A program made the translations under genes and the position numbers. Of a stretch of 64,000 bases of DNA, positions 10,991 through 24,973 are shown piece by piece. This DNA is from Aphrophora alni. Taxonomy: Eukaryota > Arthropoda > Insecta > Hemiptera > Aphrophoridae. The DNA is taken from positions 73,487,712 through 73,551,711 of the forward strand of contig OY740769.1 of assembly GCA_963513935.1 (NCBI GenBank). The letters are read 5' to 3'. Under the pieces are notes generated by a model. That model was not told the origin of the DNA and did no database searches. It worked only from the letters and a program-made list of their open reading frames with translations. The first letter of the stretch is position 1, and each line of letters opens with the position of its first letter.

Positions 10991-13433
10991 TGTACAACGT
11001 GTTTATATATAGATAGGAGGGCCAGCATTCATTGTCCTGGATATGCGTCTCAGCTTACATATCTTCATTAGCGGTCGCAATTTATGTTTTATTTTCAATA
11101 CAATCAGTTTCTAAAATGGCTATAAGTAATCGTTAGTAACTTTGATTTTAGGTGATATTTGTTGATTTTTCCTATAGCAATATTTATCCAATTTACACCA
11201 AATTTGTTTGTACGTTGTTTTTACCAGTTTGTTATGGACAAAATAAAAAATGGAAATGAGTTTTAAATACATTTCTCCAATTTTCTTTCTGAATAACATA
11301 TAACCGTTTTATCAATTTTTTTTCCTCAACAACTTCAGATCAATATATTGTGCAAAGATAGTGTATTTTTAATTTTTAAAATTGTATGCACAATGTTCCA
11401 ATTATTATTATGTTCTAAATTATAACCTACAGTATATATCCTTTTTCAAAAAACACAATATTTTAATTTCCCTTGTATTGACATTTTGTAAATGGAAACT
11501 GAAGTAAATTTGAAATTAATCAACACCACCACGAATATCTATCCGTAATCAATTTCTTCAATAAACTGTCAACAGGCTATCACTTTTTGAACGTGGGGTT
11601 TATTACTCTAAAATAAAATTGTTTAACGCACTTCCAGAAAATTTAAAAAAGGTGTTAGCTTGTTGAAAATGCATTTTACTCTGTGGAAAATACCGTTGGA
11701 CTTTCCGAAGCACTTAAACTCTGTCTGCTGGTGTCGGGAAGAGCTTATTTATTTTGATTTGTTGGATATTGTTTGAACGTTGTTAATCTATGTGTTGAAT
11801 GTTGTTTTTTATGTAGAGTTGATGCTATTTTATTTAAATGTTATTTTAACATTTCATTTTAACGATATTTATATGTTAACTGTAAACTGTAATTATGACA
11901 TGTCACATTTCTCATGGAACTATGGAGAGATATTGAAGTAAATAAATAGAACTAATAAATTTTAAATTTGGTTAAACTCGTACTATTTGATCCAAATTCT
12001 CTTGCTAATGAACGCATATTTCATAGAATTAATAGATTTTCAGGATGTGTCTAAGATCTGCTCAAATTTAATGGTCTAAGATTCTAAAAAAAGTAAAGTT
12101 TATAAAAATACAGCTGTATAATCTAAAAGTGTATTTATTTAATATATATACTCGTAATAAGATTTAATGTTTATAATCTGATATTTATTCTTTGTTGCAG
12201 GTAAGAAAAAAATAATTCACAAGTGTTCAATGTAAGGTATGATAACTTTTTTATTTAGAATATACACAATTAATTGTTTTATTTATAAGTACACCGTGAA
12301 TTTCAATATGATAGATTTCAAATCTCAGTTGGAGGAGTTTGTACTAGATCCTGAGTGAACACTTTTCTCCTTGATGTTTGAAAGCAAAAATCCTCTCGGT
12401 CTTCTTTGCCTTAAAAAAGAAGCAGAAAGGATCAAATAGAGAACACCCCTAGCCGTCGTAGCTGAAAGTGGAATAATTATTTTCATTAAAATTAATAATA
12501 ATAATAAGTGACTGGAAATATACAGCTGAAGTTTGTTTTGTCCGTGTAGATTAACATCCATTGTAAGCTTTCATGTTTGTACAATAACTTTCGTTGTATT
12601 GTTTAGCTATCATTGCTTTAATCTTAGTAGAGAATTCAGAATAAATAGGTGACTAATTATTTCTTAGGTTCATGAAATTACAGATATAGAAAATCTGTAA
12701 AAAAAAAACAAAAACTTGATGTAAGTTATGTGTGTATAAAGATTCTGTTGCGACTATAATTTAAGACTAAATACGAAATGAAGATGTAGGGTAGAAGTGG
12801 AAATATAGAATATTAATGATCGGATTCAGGAAATGGAGATAAATGGTTACACCATATTACAGAGAAAGGAAGTCGCAATCATTGTGAGAGAGACGATTTA
12901 TTATAAGTGGAGGAAAGGAAATAGGAACAGGGAAAATAGGTAGAGAAGTGACGGAACAGCCTATTAGCGTAATCAATATCAGTAGTAACGAAGAAAAAGA
13001 CTTATATATTTATTTTTTGCATACAGAAGCTTAGAAATAGAGAAAGTTAGTACCAAATACGTGTTTAGGGCGTCAATACTTATAGGTATAGCGAGTAAAA
13101 CAAATATAACTTTCGATTTTTTTACATAAATTACTCCCCTAGAACTTTATGCGAAATGATTTGATGGTTATTTGTAGTTTTTGTATCGTGCTTCTTGTTA
13201 CACAACTAGACGACTCAATAAAAACGGCGTGAAAATCGGCCCAACCGTTTGACCTGGAGGGCTATACAACCCGGTATCCTCAGATTGTTTTATCGATTTA
13301 GTTTTAGACGGCTAGAAATGACAACTTATCAAGTTTTTTTCACCATAATTTTTAAAATAACGTCTACAAAGTTTGAAAATCGTGAATATGGATGTATTCA
13401 CTTTGCTATCCAAAAACTGCATCTATAAATCAG
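10991..13433. other. No gene recognised between two tandem arrays
   Basis: AT-rich. At 13200-13280 the phrase AAAATCGGCCCAACCGTTTGA belongs to a loose motif family seen repeatedly in this window (see findings). A 78-codon minus-strand frame at 12325-12561 has no recognisable domain. Confidence 0.5.
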
Positions 13434-16400
13434 AAACAGCTACCATTTCAATGGCATCGGTATTTATAATAAAGTACAACTAGAGTATCGTTTTCTAAGT
13501 CATTTTTCAAGTTATTGTATAACTTATATTATAGAAACTAGCTAATGCCAATTGTTCAAGCTATCTACCATTTCAATGGCATCGGTATTTATAATAAAGT
13601 ACAACTAGAGTATCGTTTTCTAAGTCATTTTTCAAGTTATTGTATAACTTATATTATAGAAACTAGCTAATGACAATTGTTCAAGCTATCTACCATTTCA
13701 ATGGCATCGGTATTTATAATAAAGTACAACTAGAGTATCGTTTTCTAAGTCATTTTTCAAGTTATTGTATAACTTATATTATAGAAACTAGCTAATGACA
13801 ATTGTTCAAGCTATCTACCATTTCAATGACATCGGTATTTATAATAAAGTACAACTAGAGTATCGTTTTCTAAGTCATTTTTCAAGTTATTGTATAACTT
13901 ATATTATAACAACTAGCTAATGCCAATTGTTCAAGCTATCTACCATTTCAATGGCATCGGTATTTATAATAAAGTACAACTAGAGTATCGTTTTCTAAGT
14001 CATTTTTCAAGTTATTGTATAACTTATATTATAGAAACTAGCTAATGACAATTGTTCAAGCTATATACCATTTCAATGACATCGGTATTTATAATAAAGT
14101 ACAACTAGAGTATCGTTTTTCCAGTCATTTTTCAAGTTATTGTATAACTTATATTATAGCAACTAGCTAATGCCAATTGTTCAAGCTATCTACCATTTTC
14201 AATGGCATCGGTATTTATAATAAAGTACAACTAGAGTATCGTTTTTCCAGTCATTTTTCAAGTTATTGTATAACTTATATTATAGCAACTAGCTAATGCC
14301 AATTGTTCAAGCTATCTACCATTTTCAATGGCATCGGTATTTATAATAAAGTACAACTAGAGTATCGTTTTCCAAGTCATTTTTCAAGTTATTGTATAAC
14401 TTATATTATAGCAACTAGCTAATGACAATTGTTCAAGCTATCTACCATTTCAATGACATCGGTATTTATAATAAAGTACAACTAGAGTATCGTTTTTCCA
14501 GTCATTTTTCAAGTTATTGTATAACTTATATTATAGGAACTAGCTAATGCCAATTGTTCAAGCTATCTACCATTTCAATGACATCGGTATTTATAATAAA
14601 GTACAACTAGAGTATCGTTTTTCCAGTCATTTTTCAAGTTATTGTATAACTTATATTATAGCAACTAGCTAATTCCAATTGTTCAAGCTATCTACCATTT
14701 CAATGACATCGGTATTTATAATAAAGTACAACTAGAGTATCGTTTTCCAAGTCATTTTTCAAGTTATTGTATAACTTATATTATAGCAACTAGCTAATGA
14801 CAATTGTTCAAGCTATCTACCATTTCAATGACATCGGTATTTATAATAAAGTACAACTAGAGTATCGTTTTTCCAGTCATTTTTCAAGTTATTGTATAAC
14901 TTATATTATAGAAACTAGCTAATGTGAATTATTCAAGCTATCTACCATTTCAATGACATCGGTATTTATAATAAAGTACAACTAGAGTATCGTTTTTCCA
15001 GTCATTTTTCAAGTTATTGTATAACTTATATTATAGCAACTAGCTAATGCCAATTGTTCAAGCTATCTACCATTTTCAATGGCATCGGTATTTATAATAA
15101 AGTACAACTAGAGTATCGTTTTCCAAGTAATTTATCAAGTTATTGTATAACTTATATTATAGAAACTAGCTAATGCCAATTGTTCAAGCTATCTACCATT
15201 TTCAATGGCATCGGTATTTATAATAAAGTACAACTAGAGTATCGCTTTCCAAGTCATTTTTCAAGCTATTGTATAACTTATATTATAGAAACTAGCTAAT
15301 GCCAATTGTTCATGCTATCTACCATTTCAATGGCATCGGTATTTATAATAAAGTACAACTAGAGTATCGTTTTTCCAGTCATTTTTCAAGTTATTGTATA
15401 ACTTATATTATAGAAACTAGCTAATGCCAATTGTTCAAGCTATCTACCATTTTCAATGACATCGTTATTTATAATAAAGTACAACTAAAGTATCGTTTTT
15501 CCAGTCATTTTTCAAGTTATTGTATAACTTATATTATAGCAACTAGCTAATGCCAATTGTTCAAGCTATGTAACATTTCAATGACATCGGTATTTATAAT
15601 AAAGTACAACTAGAGTATCGTTTTTCCAGTCATTTTTCTAGTTATTGTATAACTTATATTATAGAAACTAGCTAATGCCAATTGTTCAAGCTATCTACCA
15701 TTTTCAATGACATCGTTATTTATAATAAAGTACAACTAAAGTATCGTTTTTCCAGTCATTTTTCAAGTTATTGTATAACTTATATTATAGCAACTAGCTA
15801 ATGCCAATTGTTCAAGCTATGTAACATTTCAATGGCATCGTTATTTATAATAAAGTACAACTAGAGTATCGCTTTCCAAGTAATTTTTCAAGCTATTGTA
15901 TAACTTATATTATAGAAACTAGCTAATGCCAATTGTTCAAGCTATCTACCATTTCAATGGCATCGGTATTTATAATAAAGTACAACTAGAGTATTGTTTT
16001 TCCAGTCATTTTTCAAGTTATTGTATAACTTATATTATAGCAACTAGCTAATGCCAATTGTTCAAGCTATCTACCATTTTCAATGACATCGTTATTTATA
16101 ATAAAGTACAACTAAAGTATCGTTTTTCCAGTCATTTTTCAAGTTATTGTATAACTTATATTATAGAAACTAGCTAATGCCAATTGTTCAAGCTATGTAA
16201 CATTTCAATGGCATCGTTATTTATAATAAAGTACAACTAGAGTATCGTTTTTCCAGTCATTTTTCAAGTTATTGTATAACTTATATTATAGCAACTAGCT
16301 AATGCCAATTGTTCAAGCTATCTACCATTTCAATGGCATCGGTATTTATAATAAAGTACAACTAGAGTATCGTTTTTCCAGTCATTTTTCAAGTTATTGT

Positions 16401-19400
16401 ATAACTTATATTATAGCAACTAGCTAATGCCAATTGTTCAAGCTATCTACCATTTTTAATGGCATCGTTATTTATAATAAAGTACAACTAAAGTATCGTT
16501 TTTCCAGTCATTTTTCAAGTTGTTGTATAACTTATATTATAGCAACTAGCTAATGCCAATTGTTCAAGCTATGTAACATTTCAATGGCATCGTTATTTAT
16601 AATAAAGTACAACTAGAGTATCGTTTTTCCAGTCATTTTTCAAGTTATTGTATAACTTATATTATAGCAACTAGCTAATGTCAATTGTTCAAGCTATCTA
16701 CTATTTTCAATGGCATCGGTATTTATAATAAAGTACAACTAGAGTATCGTTTTTCCAGTCATTTTTCAAGTTATTGTATAACTTATATTATAGCAACTAG
16801 CTAATGTCAATTGTTCAAGCTATGTAACATTTCAATGGCATCGTTATTTATAATAAAGTACAACTAGAGTATCGTTTTTCCAGTCATTTTTCAAGTTATT
16901 GTATAACTTATATTATAGCAACTAGCTAATGTCAATTGTTCAAGCTATGTAACATTTCAATGGCATCGTTATTTATAATAAAGTACAACTAGAGTATCGT
17001 TTTTCCAGTCATTTTTCAAGTTATTGTATAACTTATATTATAGCAACTAGCTAATGTCAATTGTTCAAGCTATCTACTATTTTCAATGGCATCGGTATTT
17101 ATAATAAAGTACAACTAGAGTATCGTTTTTCCAGTCATTTTTCAAGTTATTGTATAACTTATATTATAGCAACTAGCTAATGTCAATTGTTCAAGCTATC
17201 TACTATTTTCAATGGCATCGGTATTTATAATAAAGTACAACTAAAGTATCGTTTTTCCAGTCATTTTTCAAGTTGTTGTATAACTTATATTATAGCAACT
17301 AGCTAATGCCAATTGTTCAAGCTATCTACCATTTTCAATGACATCGTTATTTATAATAAAGTACAACTAAAGTATCGTTTTTCCAGTCATTTTTCAAGTT
17401 GTTGTATAACTTATATTATAGCAACTAGCTAATGCCAATTGTTCAAGCTATGTAACATTTCAATGGCATCGTTATTTATAATAAAGTACAACTAGAGTAT
17501 CGTTTTTCCAGTCATTTTTCAAGTTATTGTATAACTTATATTATAGCAACTAGCTAATGTCAATTGTTCAAGCTATCTACTATTTTCAATGGCATCGGTA
17601 TTTATAATAAAGTACAACTAAAGTATCGTTTTTCCAGTCATTTTTCAAGTTATTGTATAACTTATATTATAGCAACTAGCTAATGTCAATTGTTCAAGCT
17701 ATCTACTATTTTCAATGGCATCGGTATTTATAATAAAGTACAACTAGAGTATCGTTTTCCAAGTCATTTTTCAAGTTATTGTATAACTTATATTATAGCA
17801 ACTAGCTAATGTCAATTGTTCAAGCTATCTACTATTTTCAATGGCATCGGTATTTATAATAAAGTACAACTAGAGTATCGTTTTTCCAGTCATTTTTCAA
17901 GTTATTGTATAACTTATATTATAGCAACTAGCTAATGTCAATTGTTCAAGCTATCTACTATTTTCAATGGCATCGGTATTTATAATAAAGTACAACTAGA
18001 GTATCGTTTTTCCAGTCATTTTTCAAGTTATTGTATAACTTATATTATAGCAACTAGCTAATTCCAATTGTTCAAGCTATCTACCATTTCAATGACATCG
18101 GTATTTATAATAAAGTACAACTAGAGTATCGTTTTCCAAGTCATTTTTCAAGTTATTGTATAACTTATATTATAGCAACTAGCTAATGACAATTGTTCAA
18201 GCTATCTACCATTTCAATGACATCGGTATTTATAATAAAGTACAACTAGAGTATCGTTTTTCCAGTCATTTTTCAAGTTATTGTATAACTTATATTATAG
18301 AAACTAGCTAATGTGAATTATTCAAGCTATCTACCATTTCAATGACATCGGTATTTATAATAAAGTACAACTAGAGTATCGTTTTTCCAGTCATTTTTCA
18401 AGTTATTGTATAACTTATATTATAGCAACTAGCTAATGCCAATTGTTCAAGCTATCTACCATTTTCAATGGCATCGGTATTTATAATAAAGTACAACTAG
18501 AGTATCGTTTTCCAAGTAATTTATCAAGTTATTGTATAACTTATATTATAGAAACTAGCTAATGCCAATTGTTCAAGCTATCTACCATTTTCAATGGCAT
18601 CGGTATTTATAATAAAGTACAACTAGAGTATCGCTTTCCAAGTCATTTTTCAAGCTATTGTATAACTTATATTATAGAAACTAGCTAATGCCAATTGTTC
18701 ATGCTATCTACCATTTCAATGGCATCGGTATTTATAATAAAGTACAACTAGAGTATCGTTTTTCCAGTCATTTTTCAAGTTATTGTATAACTTATATTAT
18801 AGAAACTAGCTAATGCCAATTGTTCAAGCTATCTACCATTTTCAATGACATCGTTATTTATAATAAAGTACAACTAAAGTATCGTTTTTCCAGTCATTTT
18901 TCAAGTTATTGTATAACTTATATTATAGAAACTAGCTAATGCCAATTGTTCAAGCTATGTAACATTTCAATGACATCGGTATTTATAATAAAGTACAACT
19001 AGAGTATCGTTTTTCCAGTCATTTTTCTAGTTATTGTATAACTTATATTATAGAAACTAGCTAATGCCAATTGTTCAAGCTATCTACCATTTTCAATGAC
19101 ATCGTTATTTATAATAAAGTACAACTAAAGTATCGTTTTTCCAGTCATTTTTCAAGTTATTGTATAACTTATATTATAGCAACTAGCTAATGCCAATTGT
19201 TCAAGCTATGTAACATTTCAATGGCATCGTTATTTATAATAAAGTACAACTAGAGTATCGCTTTCCAAGTAATTTTTCAAGCTATTGTATAACTTATATT
19301 ATAGAAACTAGCTAATGCCAATTGTTCAAGCTATCTACCATTTCAATGGCATCGGTATTTATAATAAAGTACAACTAGAGTATTGTTTTTCCAGTCATTT

Positions 19401-20795
19401 TTCAAGTTATTGTATAACTTATATTATAGCAACTAGCTAATGCCAATTGTTCAAGCTATCTACCATTTTCAATGACATCGTTATTTATAATAAAGTACAA
19501 CTAAAGTATCGTTTTTCCAGTCATTTTTCAAGTTATTGTATAACTTATATTATAGAAACTAGCTAATGCCAATTGTTCAAGCTATGTAACATTTCAATGG
19601 CATCGTTATTTATAATAAAGTACAACTAGAGTATCGTTTTTCCAGTCATTTTTCAAGTTATTGTATAACTTATATTATAGCAACTAGCTAATGCCAATTG
19701 TTCAAGCTATCTACCATTTCAATGGCATCGGTATTTATAATAAAGTACAACTAGAGTATCGTTTTTCCAGTCATTTTTCAAGTTATTGTATAACTTATAT
19801 TATAGCAACTAGCTAATGCCAATTGTTCAAGCTATCTACCATTTTTAATGGCATCGTTATTTATAATAAAGTACAACTAAAGTATCGTTTTTCCAGTCAT
19901 TTTTCAAGTTGTTGTATAACTTATATTATAGCAACTAGCTAATGCCAATTGTTCAAGCTATGTAACATTTCAATGGCATCGTTATTTATAATAAAGTACA
20001 ACTAGAGTATCGTTTTTCCAGTCATTTTTCAAGTTATTGTATAACTTATATTATAGCAACTAGCTAATGTCAATTGTTCAAGCTATCTACTATTTTCAAT
20101 GGCATCGGTATTTATAATAAAGTACAACTAAAGTATCGTTTTTCCAGTCATTTTTCAAGTTATTGTATAACTTATATTATAGCAACTAGCTAATGTCAAT
20201 TGTTCAAGCTATGTAACATTTCAATGGCATCGTTATTTATAATAAAGTACAACTAGAGTATCGTTTTTCCAGTCATTTTTCAAGTTATTGTATAACTTAT
20301 ATTATAGCAACTAGCTAATGTCAATTGTTCAAGCTATCTACTATTTTCAATGGCATCGGTATTTATAATAAAGTACAACTAGAGTATCGTTTTTCCAGTC
20401 ATTTTTCAAGTTATTGTATAACTTATATTATAGCAACTAGCTAATGTCAATTGTTCAAGCTATCTACTATTTTCAATGGCATCGGTATTTATAATAAAGT
20501 ACAACTAGAGTATCGTTTTTCCAGTCATTTTTCAAGTTATTGTATAACTTATATTATAGCAACTAGCTAATGTCAATTGTTCAAGCTATCTACTATTTTC
20601 AATGGCATCGGTATTTATAATAAAGTACAACTAGAGTATCGTTTTCCAAGTCATTTTTCAAGTTATTGTATAACTTATATTATAGCAACTAGCTAATGTC
20701 AATTGTTCAAGCTATCTACTATTTTCAATGGCATCGGTATTTATAATAAAGTTGTTCAAACTATCTACCATTTCAATGACATCGGTATTTTATTA
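13434..20795. repeat. ~125-bp satellite array, about 58 copies
   Basis: A head-to-tail satellite of 7.4 kb. Monomer landmarks in order are TACCATTTCAATGGCATCGG, ATAATAAAGTACAACTAGAG, CCAGTCATTTTTC, AAGTTATTGTATAACTT and AACTAGCTAATGCCAATTGT. The first units are 125 bp and later ones 125-126 bp because of CATTTC/CATTTTC length variants. Monomers fall into variant classes such as GCATCGG/ACATCGT, CTACC/GTAAC and CCAA/TCAA. Diagnostic variants at 14671, 14921, 15127, 15311 and 16451 recur exactly 3389 bp later, so about 2.2 kb of the array is duplicated. The last unit is rearranged near 20750. No coding role is seen. Confidence 0.97.
13509..13525. other. Dyad AAGTTAT-TGT-ATAACTT inside the satellite monomer
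   Basis: A perfect 7-bp inverted repeat with a 3-base loop is shown here in the first monomer and occurs in nearly every unit of the array. A few units carry a single change that breaks one pair (AAGCTAT or AAGTTGT). It could be a protein-binding or hairpin site. Its function is unknown. Confidence 0.6.
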
Positions 20796-22030
20796 TTTTT
20801 GTATAGGCTACATATGCAAAGAATAAAACAGCATATAAGAAAATTGGTCTATCATCTGTTGAATTGTCTTTCACACATTTCTCTTATTTAGAGAATGCTA
20901 TGCAAAAAGTAGTTGAATTGCATTTGCCTTGATGTTTTATTTTAGCAGTTGACATCACAGTATTAAGTGGACATGACAGAACAATATTTGTTGTTTAACA
21001 ATTAACACTGTGCAGCAGTGCGACCTACTTAATCTGCTTATTCAGGGACTGTTAATCAGAACTAGATAAAGCAAGACAGTGGGTTGGCAGTGTCGGGGTC
21101 ACTTTTGACATTGTGGTTGAGTGACATGATAATAATATAGGTCGCCCCTTGACATTGGGATGTCATTGACAATGCCATTAATTTAGCACGGAATGTACTT
21201 GGCATGAGTTGTATTGTTAGATTTGAAGACTTAATAAACCGGCCACATGATAAACCCATTATTACCTTTATTTTTATGAAATATATTTTTACTTGTGATT
21301 AGGGTAATTAATCCTCACATTTTGCTATAATTTAACGAAATCGGTAGAGCTGATTTTGATAAATACATGTCTTACAACAGCCCCCCCCCCGAATTCTCAA
21401 TAACTGGTTTTTTTGACGGATGTGATGAATATTTTATTTTATTTTTGTCATTAGAGGTTACATTTAAGCAAAATTTGATGAAAACCGTTAGAGCCTATTT
21501 TGAAAAAGCTATTTTATAATCTTTTTTCTTATGGCAGATTCTCCAAATTTTCGACTTATCAAAAGAATTAAAAAATATACCGAGATTTGAAAAAATATGC
21601 TTATTTACAGATTTTGATTAAAATCGGTCCATACATTTGAGCTGGACATAATACAAGCAGTATAGATGTCTCTACTGCTTCAGTAAGATAAGACAGCATG
21701 CAAAGAACCATTTTTTGTAGACTACTCTAAACAGATTTATCCATAAAAACTCGAAATCTAATTTTTAACCCATTACAAAGTTTCTCCATATTACGTGAAA
21801 GTAAAATATAAACTTAATTCTCAGACACAGGAGGGTGCTTATTTTATTTCCTATTTGTGTATTTCCTTGTTTTCCTACCTCGACATAATTATTAATACAA
21901 GCAGATTGTACAAACATATACATAGCTATTACAGACTCATTTAGTCCCTTAGATAAGAAAAATTACCACAAACCTGTTACAAACACACCATTTTGTAATT
22001 TTGTAAGTACTGTATTTGACTGGGTCAAAA
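20796..22030. other. No gene recognised
   Basis: AT-rich. A C10 run lies at 21381-21390. Three degenerate phrases of the type AAAATCGGT...GAG lie at 21335-21650 and may be remnants of one repeat family. The frame at 21062-21259 on the minus strand has no known domain. Confidence 0.5.
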
Positions 22031-22038
22031 CATGCATG

Positions 22039-22394
22039 CAGGGCCGGATTTAGCATTTTAGCGCCCCTAGGCCCAATAATTTTTTCCGCCCCCTAGTCTG
22101 GTTAAAGTTACTTCCCCAAAAACCTTTATTAAAAATATATATCAAGTCTATTTTGTAACGAAGTTGATGCGTAATGTTGAAAAATAGTTTAACTTTACCA
22201 ACAATTATTTGTTCCAATGAACTTCAAAATCAGAATGACTTTTTTGTAATCAATTCAAAAAATATGTTAAGTTATGGCTATTTATTTTTATTTCTAGATA
22301 TTTTTTAAAATATTTTTTTCCTCGGCCGTGCGCCCCCTGGGAACTTGCGCCCATAGGCCGGGGCCTTCAGAGCCTATTGGGAAATCCGGCCCTG
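22039..22394. mobile_element. hAT-type MITE with 8-bp target duplication
   Basis: A 356-bp element has perfect 13-bp terminal inverted repeats, CAGGGCCGGATTT at the left and its complement at the right. It is flanked by the direct repeat CATGCATG at 22031-22038 and 22395-22402. Eight-bp duplications and CAGGG-type ends are the signature of the hAT superfamily. The ends are GC-rich while the centre is AT-rich, and no frame is present. It must have been mobilised by a transposase encoded elsewhere. Confidence 0.9.
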
Positions 22395-22402
22395 CATGCA
22401 TG

Positions 22403-24973
22403 GTCAAATTTTCTGTGGATATTTATCCGTTCTTAGGTCCTCTGATTAAAAAAAAGTGGTTTTGGGAACAATCTCGATGTTTTGTTTGACGTCCATGCAG
22501 TGTTTAGAGCACAAACGAGTGACTTGTTTTTAATAAAATTTGGTGTGTGGTCTTGTTTCGGGATTTTGTTTTAACTCAAAATGTGGGAGCTACAGCCAAT
22601 ACAAAAGCCCAATAAATTACGGTTTTATCAAAATCGGCTCTTAGGATTTTTATAAAAGTTTGTTCAAGTATAATTTCTAAGGACCCAAAATATTGTTTTG
22701 TGAGTTATCGATAAAAAAAACAAAAAACATCGCCCATTGGTTTGTTATCGCAAAAAGATATGTTTCTTATAGGCTGCACAGATTATTGGTAAAGTGACTT
22801 AAACCCGTGTGCAAAATAACAAAAACTGTATTAGGGTCTACTATTTAAAATAATTGGCAAAAACTTTGACCACATTTATTTAAAGGTCGATTTTAATACA
22901 ATATGATGTACGCTGGACTCGTTTATGGCACAAGCATGACAACTTTAGCCCTTATTTAAACATATACATATTTTTTCAAGGCGGCGTCCGTAATTAATTT
23001 ACTTTTTAACTGACATTTTTGGTGTGGAACAGTTTTGCACAATTTATCTACAATTATATTCAACGCATAATAAAACGTAATTCAGATTCTAAATTTGAAA
23101 AAAAAAAAAAAAAGAAAAGAAAGAAAAAAAACCCTTTCTAAAACACAACTAAATTAATAGATTTTTGTAAAGATTTAAATTGATTTTTAAATAATTTGAA
23201 GTTTTGTTTTATACTCTTATTATAAAAAAAAATCATTTTAAAATTTACTGTACGATTTTCTAGTTAAAAAAAAACTTGTTTAGTGGTTTATAAAATCAAC
23301 TCTACATACTAAGTCAAATCATATTAAAATGTCAACCGCTAAAACATTTAAACACAAACAATTGGTAACAAATTACTCTAATAGGTAGGATCCATTAACA
23401 TTTAATAACCTCAGGTGCGGGGTTTTACATGAGGATAGTGCTTTAAATTTCTATTTTAAAAATTCTTTCAAATGAAAATTAATGTAGACTAGTCATTGAA
23501 AATTTGATAGCATAAAAGTAACAAAGAATTTAGAATTTGTGGATGCATTCAAGTATTTGGTAATTCTATGGATATGATGAAGTGAGAAAAATGGAACAGT
23601 TTTAGTGAATATTTGTTATATATGCTAGTTTAAGAATTTAACCCTGTGTTCGTTTTACATGAAACTCCTCCCAACCAATACATTGAAAGCAGTGTGTAGG
23701 CCGTACAGACGTTTATGTTCCACTTTGCATATTATATTTTACTTTGTCAACAGTCCAACTCTACTTTAAGTACCCTCACAAAGCTGTTGTCCTTGTGTAA
23801 ACATAAAAACTTAATTTGTAAAATGGTTTGTCCACTTTGAGAATTTAGGTCAGTCGATAAGAGAAACAGAAATCATGAGAATGTATTGTATTGTTGTCTG
23901 TGTTATCGATTTGGCTGTCCTTTTACGAGATATGGCTCATGGTGGTTTCTTGTTGTCTATATAATTATATAACCTAGGAATGTGTTGAACCTGACTAAAG
24001 AAAGTTTTTTTTTACAATTTGAAATACGTTTTGATTGGTTTTATTCATTTTGGTATATTTAGTGGAAGGAAATTTTTGTTATATGTTATTTTTCACATAA
24101 TAAAAACCTGGATACTAGAGACGATTTTTTGAAGTGGCCAACACATGACTATCAAATTACATATTACGGTATGTAATTGACCATATCTAAGTTAAGTTCG
24201 GAGATATTTATCCAAAATAATTAAAAAGTATGAGTTTTATAAAATATTTGATGTGACCAGTTTGACTATCCAGTTAATTTCTTACATTTTATCAAACCAG
24301 TTAATAGATATATTTCAAAAATTGTATGATGTTGTTTGGATTTTAGTTGTACACGGATAAACTGTTTTAGCCGATTTAAAAATTATTACTAACTTTCATT
24401 TTTATAAAAATCTTTTATTTTTCTCTATAAAAAAAGTTTGAATTTGGTATTTTAGGGTTTGAGGTGGCCAATGATGTATCAACCGATGTCAAATTTCAAC
24501 TGCGTTAAAATTACATGAAATATTATTTTTCATCTAACTCGAATTATTATATAAAATTTTTCATAAAATAGGCCAACTCCTTTCACCCCACCTATTAAGT
24601 GTTTTGTTCAAAATTTAATCAATCGTGATACACGCTACAGTGCCCATAATGACGTCATTTGGTCTACTCGTTGTGGTTATAATGAGCGATTCATCGAAAA
24701 TGCGTGAACCAAATTTTAGCTTTATCACTTTCCTTACTTCACAATTAAATAATTAAAAATACTTGCTTTAATTTTTTTTCGTATTTTCCTAAGTATCCCC
24801 CCCCCCCCAACCTAATAATTCCTTAAGATATACTCAGCATCAAACTTAAAATTCTACTTAATCGAACCACGTTATGTGTAGTTAAAGCGTATAAGACGCC
24901 ACAGGCAAGCGTAATTCTTTAAATAGTTTGCTTTTCTGGTGGTTTAAAGGCGAAAAAACACGCAATCTACACC
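22403..24973. other. No gene recognised
   Basis: AT-rich with poly-A (23098-23113) and poly-C (near 24797) runs. A segment at 23388-23440 weakly resembles 3575-3635. Confidence 0.5.

Noticed and set aside
20703..20891. 62-codon plus-strand frame at the right edge of the 125-bp satellite
   Set aside because: It begins in satellite sequence and has no recognisable domain.
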